Assembly: GCA_905221605.1 (NCBI GenBank)
Contig: CAJNDS010002683.1
Coordinates: forward strand, 101,001 to 165,000
Source of the DNA: Symbiodinium natans
Lineage: Eukaryota; Sar; Dinophyceae; Suessiales; Symbiodiniaceae
DNA: 64,000 nucleotides
Reading direction: 5' to 3'
The position numbers were made by a program, and so were the translations under genes. The notes beneath the pieces are model-generated. The model had not been told where the DNA came from, did no database searches, and was given only the letters and a program-made list of their open reading frames with translations. This document shows, piece by piece, positions 61,693-64,000 of this stretch. Position 1 is the stretch's first letter. Each line of letters starts with the position of its first letter.

Positions 61693-62600
61693 CCCCGTTT
61701 TCGCCGTGTTTGCTTTTCCAACCTCCCCATCTGGGCTCTAAAAATGGGGTTGGGAATCGTGGTTTTGGGTTGTTTTGGGTTTCAGGCGCCTTTCCCAGAC
61801 CCCCGTTCTGGAGCCGAGAACGTGGGTCTGGAAATGGCGGTTTTCGTTGGAAGACCGGTTCCAACCCCCCCCCATCTGGACTCCAAAAAAGGGGGGTTTT
61901 GGGTTATTTTGGGTTCCAGGCGCCTTTCCCAGACCCCCGTTCTCGAGCCGAGAACCTGGGTCTGGAAATGGCGGTTTGCGTTGGAAAACCTGTTTCACCC
62001 CCCTTTCATCTGGGCTTTAAAAATGGGGTTGAATCGTGATTTTGGGTTGTGGGTCCAGGCGCCTTTCCCAGACCCCGTTCTGGAGCCGAGAGTGGGTCTG
62101 GAAATGTCAGTTTTCGTTCGAAAACTTGTTCCAACCCCACCCCCCTGGTCTGGGCTCCAAAAATGGGGGGGGGGGGGGATCGTGGTTTGGGGTTATTTTG
62201 GGTTCCAAGCGCCTTTCCCAGACCCTCTCGTTGAGAACCTGGGTCTGGAAATGGCGGCTTTCGTCGAAAAACCTGTTCCAACCCCCCATCTGGGCTCTAA
62301 AAATGGGGGTTGGGAATCGTGGTTTTGGGTTGTTTTGGGTCCCAGGCGCCTTTCGCAGACCCCCGTTCTCGAGTCGAAACCTGGGTCTGGGGCGGCTTTC
62401 GTTGGAAAATGTTGGAAAACCTGTTCCAACACCCCCCCCATCTGGGCTCTAAAAATGAGGTTGGGAATCGGGGTTTCAGGCACCTTTTCCAGACCCCCGT
62501 TCTCGAGCCGAGAACCTGGGTCTGGAAACGGCGTTGGGAATCGTGGTTTTGGGTTGATTTGGGTTCGAAAGCATCCGTACCAGACCCCCCATTCTAGATT
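61692..62600 (+). repeat. Tandem repeat of 134-150 bp, about 7 copies
   Basis: Landmark GGCGCCTTTCCCAGACCC at 61785, 61919, 62058, 62207, 62345 and (diverged) 62478. Each unit also has CATCTGGGCTCTAAAAATGG, GGGAATCGTGGTTTTGGGTT and GGGTCTGGAAATGGCGGTTT. Unit length is not a multiple of three, so the 313-codon plus-strand frame through it is not considered coding. Confidence 0.9.
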
Positions 62601-62972
62601 TGGGGGATGGGGTTCAGGGTTTGGGGTTTAGGGTTTGGGGCTGCATGGGGGTGGCGAAACCCCTTGCATGGGGGTGGCGAAACCCCAAGCCTAAAGCCCT
62701 ATACCCATACAAACCTTAAGCCTTCAACCCGAAAAAAACCCTGAGCCCTAGACCATCCCATGCAAAATTTGTTATATTCACCCTCCAAGAAATCAAGCCC
62801 CTGTTTTCCTTGTAGATAAACCTTGTCCCTAATGAGGGTTTAGGGAGGGTTTAGGGCAGAGCTGTTAGCAGGGGGCGGGGGGGGGAAGGGGAGGGGGGGG
62901 GTACGGGGGGCCGAAGGGGGGAGAGCCCCAACCTAAAACAAGAACTATCATAATAAACATAGTGACACTTTA

Positions 62973-63168
62973 GGCGTCACGGGCGAGCCTCGTGGTGCAT
63001 ACAAAAGTTAAAACAAAGGCATCACGGGCGAGCCTCGTGGTGCACCATGGGCAAGCCACACGCGTGTTAAAAGACGCACAAAAATGTGTAAAACAAAGTG
63101 TCAAAACCGAGCACGGTGAAGCCAAAAAAATGACCAGGTGGAAATGTCAAAACCGAGCACGGTGAAGC
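62973..63168 (+). repeat. Two short direct-repeat pairs
   Basis: A 26-base unit (CACGGGCGAGCCTCGTGG core) at 62974 and 63019, and a 24-base unit (TGTCAAAACCGAGCACGGTG plus AAGC) at 63099 and 63145. Confidence 0.8.
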
Positions 63169-63204
63169 AAAACATGGACGACGTGGAAATTTCAAAACAT
63201 GCTC

Positions 63205-63428
63205 GTGGGGCATTTATAATTACTTAGCGAGGATTTATAAACGACTTGCAAATGATTCTAAATCAGTTCACAAATAGTTAGTATGTGCACTTGTAAATAC
63301 TCTAAATGAATACAAGCGTTTGTAATTGCCCCTGCATTTATAATTGCAGTATAAGTATGTAGTGCACTTATAAACCCACTTGGCATGGTTATAACTTGAC
63401 TTAGCTGGTTTATAAATCAGGTTATATT
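63205..63428. repeat. TTTATAAA-rich spacer, right
   Basis: About ten copies of TTTATAA/TTATAAC/TTTGTAA-like words, immediately left of the right GC-rich minisatellite. It resembles the spacer at 59798. Confidence 0.65.
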
Positions 63429-63454
63429 TGACCAATCCAAAAAACCATCAAAGC

Positions 63455-64000
63455 ATGCACCCTTCCCATGTCCATCGCATGGCCCCCATGCCCTCGACCC
63501 CCTGGCACCCATGCACCCTTCCCATGGCCCCGTGGCCCCATACCCCTATCAGATGACTTTAAAGGCATGCCCGCCCGCTCCGCCCTCCCCGCTCTCCTCC
63601 CCCCCCCCATGCACCCTTTCATGGCCCCGACCCTGAAGAAAGGGTCCCAGTGCATGCCCGCCCGCTCCGCCCTCTCCCTGCCCCCTCCGCTCCCTCCCAT
63701 GGCCCCTATGCCCTCGACCCCCTGGCACCCATGGCTCATAGCACCATGACCTTCCATGGCCCCCAATGCCTCAACCCGGCTCCATGCCCTCGATGCCGGC
63801 TCCAGCTCATGGCCCCAGGATCCCACATGGCTGCCACCACCCACACACCCCTTCCCCCCATGCACGTTTCCCATGGCCCCGTGGCCCCATGCTCCTATCA
63901 GATTACTTTAAAGGGCCGCGGTGTATGCCCGCCCGCTCCGCCCTCCCCGCTCTCAACCCCCCCCCGCCCTTGCACCCTTCCCATGTCCATCGCATGGCCA
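63455..64000 (+). repeat. GC-rich minisatellite, right block
   Basis: Same family and same orientation as 59165-59785, with the landmarks at about 63548, 63655 and 63897; it continues past the window end. Confidence 0.9.

Noticed and set aside
61690-62631. 313-codon plus-strand frame
   Set aside because: Product of the 134-150 bp tandem repeat, whose unit length changes phase between copies.

Overview
The window looks like nuclear DNA of a dinoflagellate; genus not determinable from the sequence. The evidence is of three kinds. (1) Genes are sparse and intron-split. The two best ones use mostly GC (once GA) instead of GT at the 5' splice site and always AG followed by G at the 3' splice site, which is the known dinoflagellate habit. 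(2) One gene encodes an ankyrin protein with a ubiquitin-like N-terminus of a kind common in Symbiodiniaceae and relatives. (3) The intergenic DNA is littered with intact and decayed TTTAGGG/CCCTAAA heptamers, the plant/alveolate-type telomere unit. Nothing bacterial, viral or organellar was recognised.

Layout. 1-7 kb: telomere-like litter, weak coding-like exons at 4.5-5.3 kb, and a 331-bp element with perfect 23-bp inverted ends (6.34-6.67 kb). 7.2-7.55 kb: a RING-finger gene fragment (minus). 8-10 kb: a telomere-like array and two small fold-back elements. 12.0-13.2 kb: ubiquitin-like/ankyrin gene (minus, 2 exons). 13.3-19.6 kb: mostly non-coding. 19.6-23.3 kb: an SLC4-type bicarbonate/anion transporter (minus, 8 exons reconstructed), the best gene of the window. 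24.9 kb: another fold-back element. 26.0-26.3 kb: small intronless unknown gene (minus). 29.8-30.6 kb: two-exon gene for a secreted, cysteine-rich, multiply N-glycosylated protein (minus). 33.3-34.0 kb: ~196-bp tandem repeat. 38.8-39.4 kb: a 0.6-kb GTA microsatellite. 41.9-44.9 kb: a compound satellite whose two ends carry the same 21-bp minisatellite in opposite orientation. 46.7-47.9 kb: 53-bp repeat organised into a 160-bp higher-order unit. 48-59 kb: low-information sequence. 59.1-64 kb: a cluster of at least six tandem-repeat families arranged nearly as a mirror image around a long TTTAGGG array.

All five better-supported genes lie on the minus strand, consistent with the unidirectional gene blocks known in dinoflagellates, although five genes cannot prove it. 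The genes have no evident joint function: one membrane transporter, one scaffold-type ankyrin protein, one possible E3 ligase, one extracellular protein and one unknown. Most of the novelty is in intron structure (an intron bounded by 16-bp direct repeats; a 1-kb intron filled with a minisatellite that turns round inside it) and in the compound satellites. Exon limits were read by eye and not checked against transcripts.
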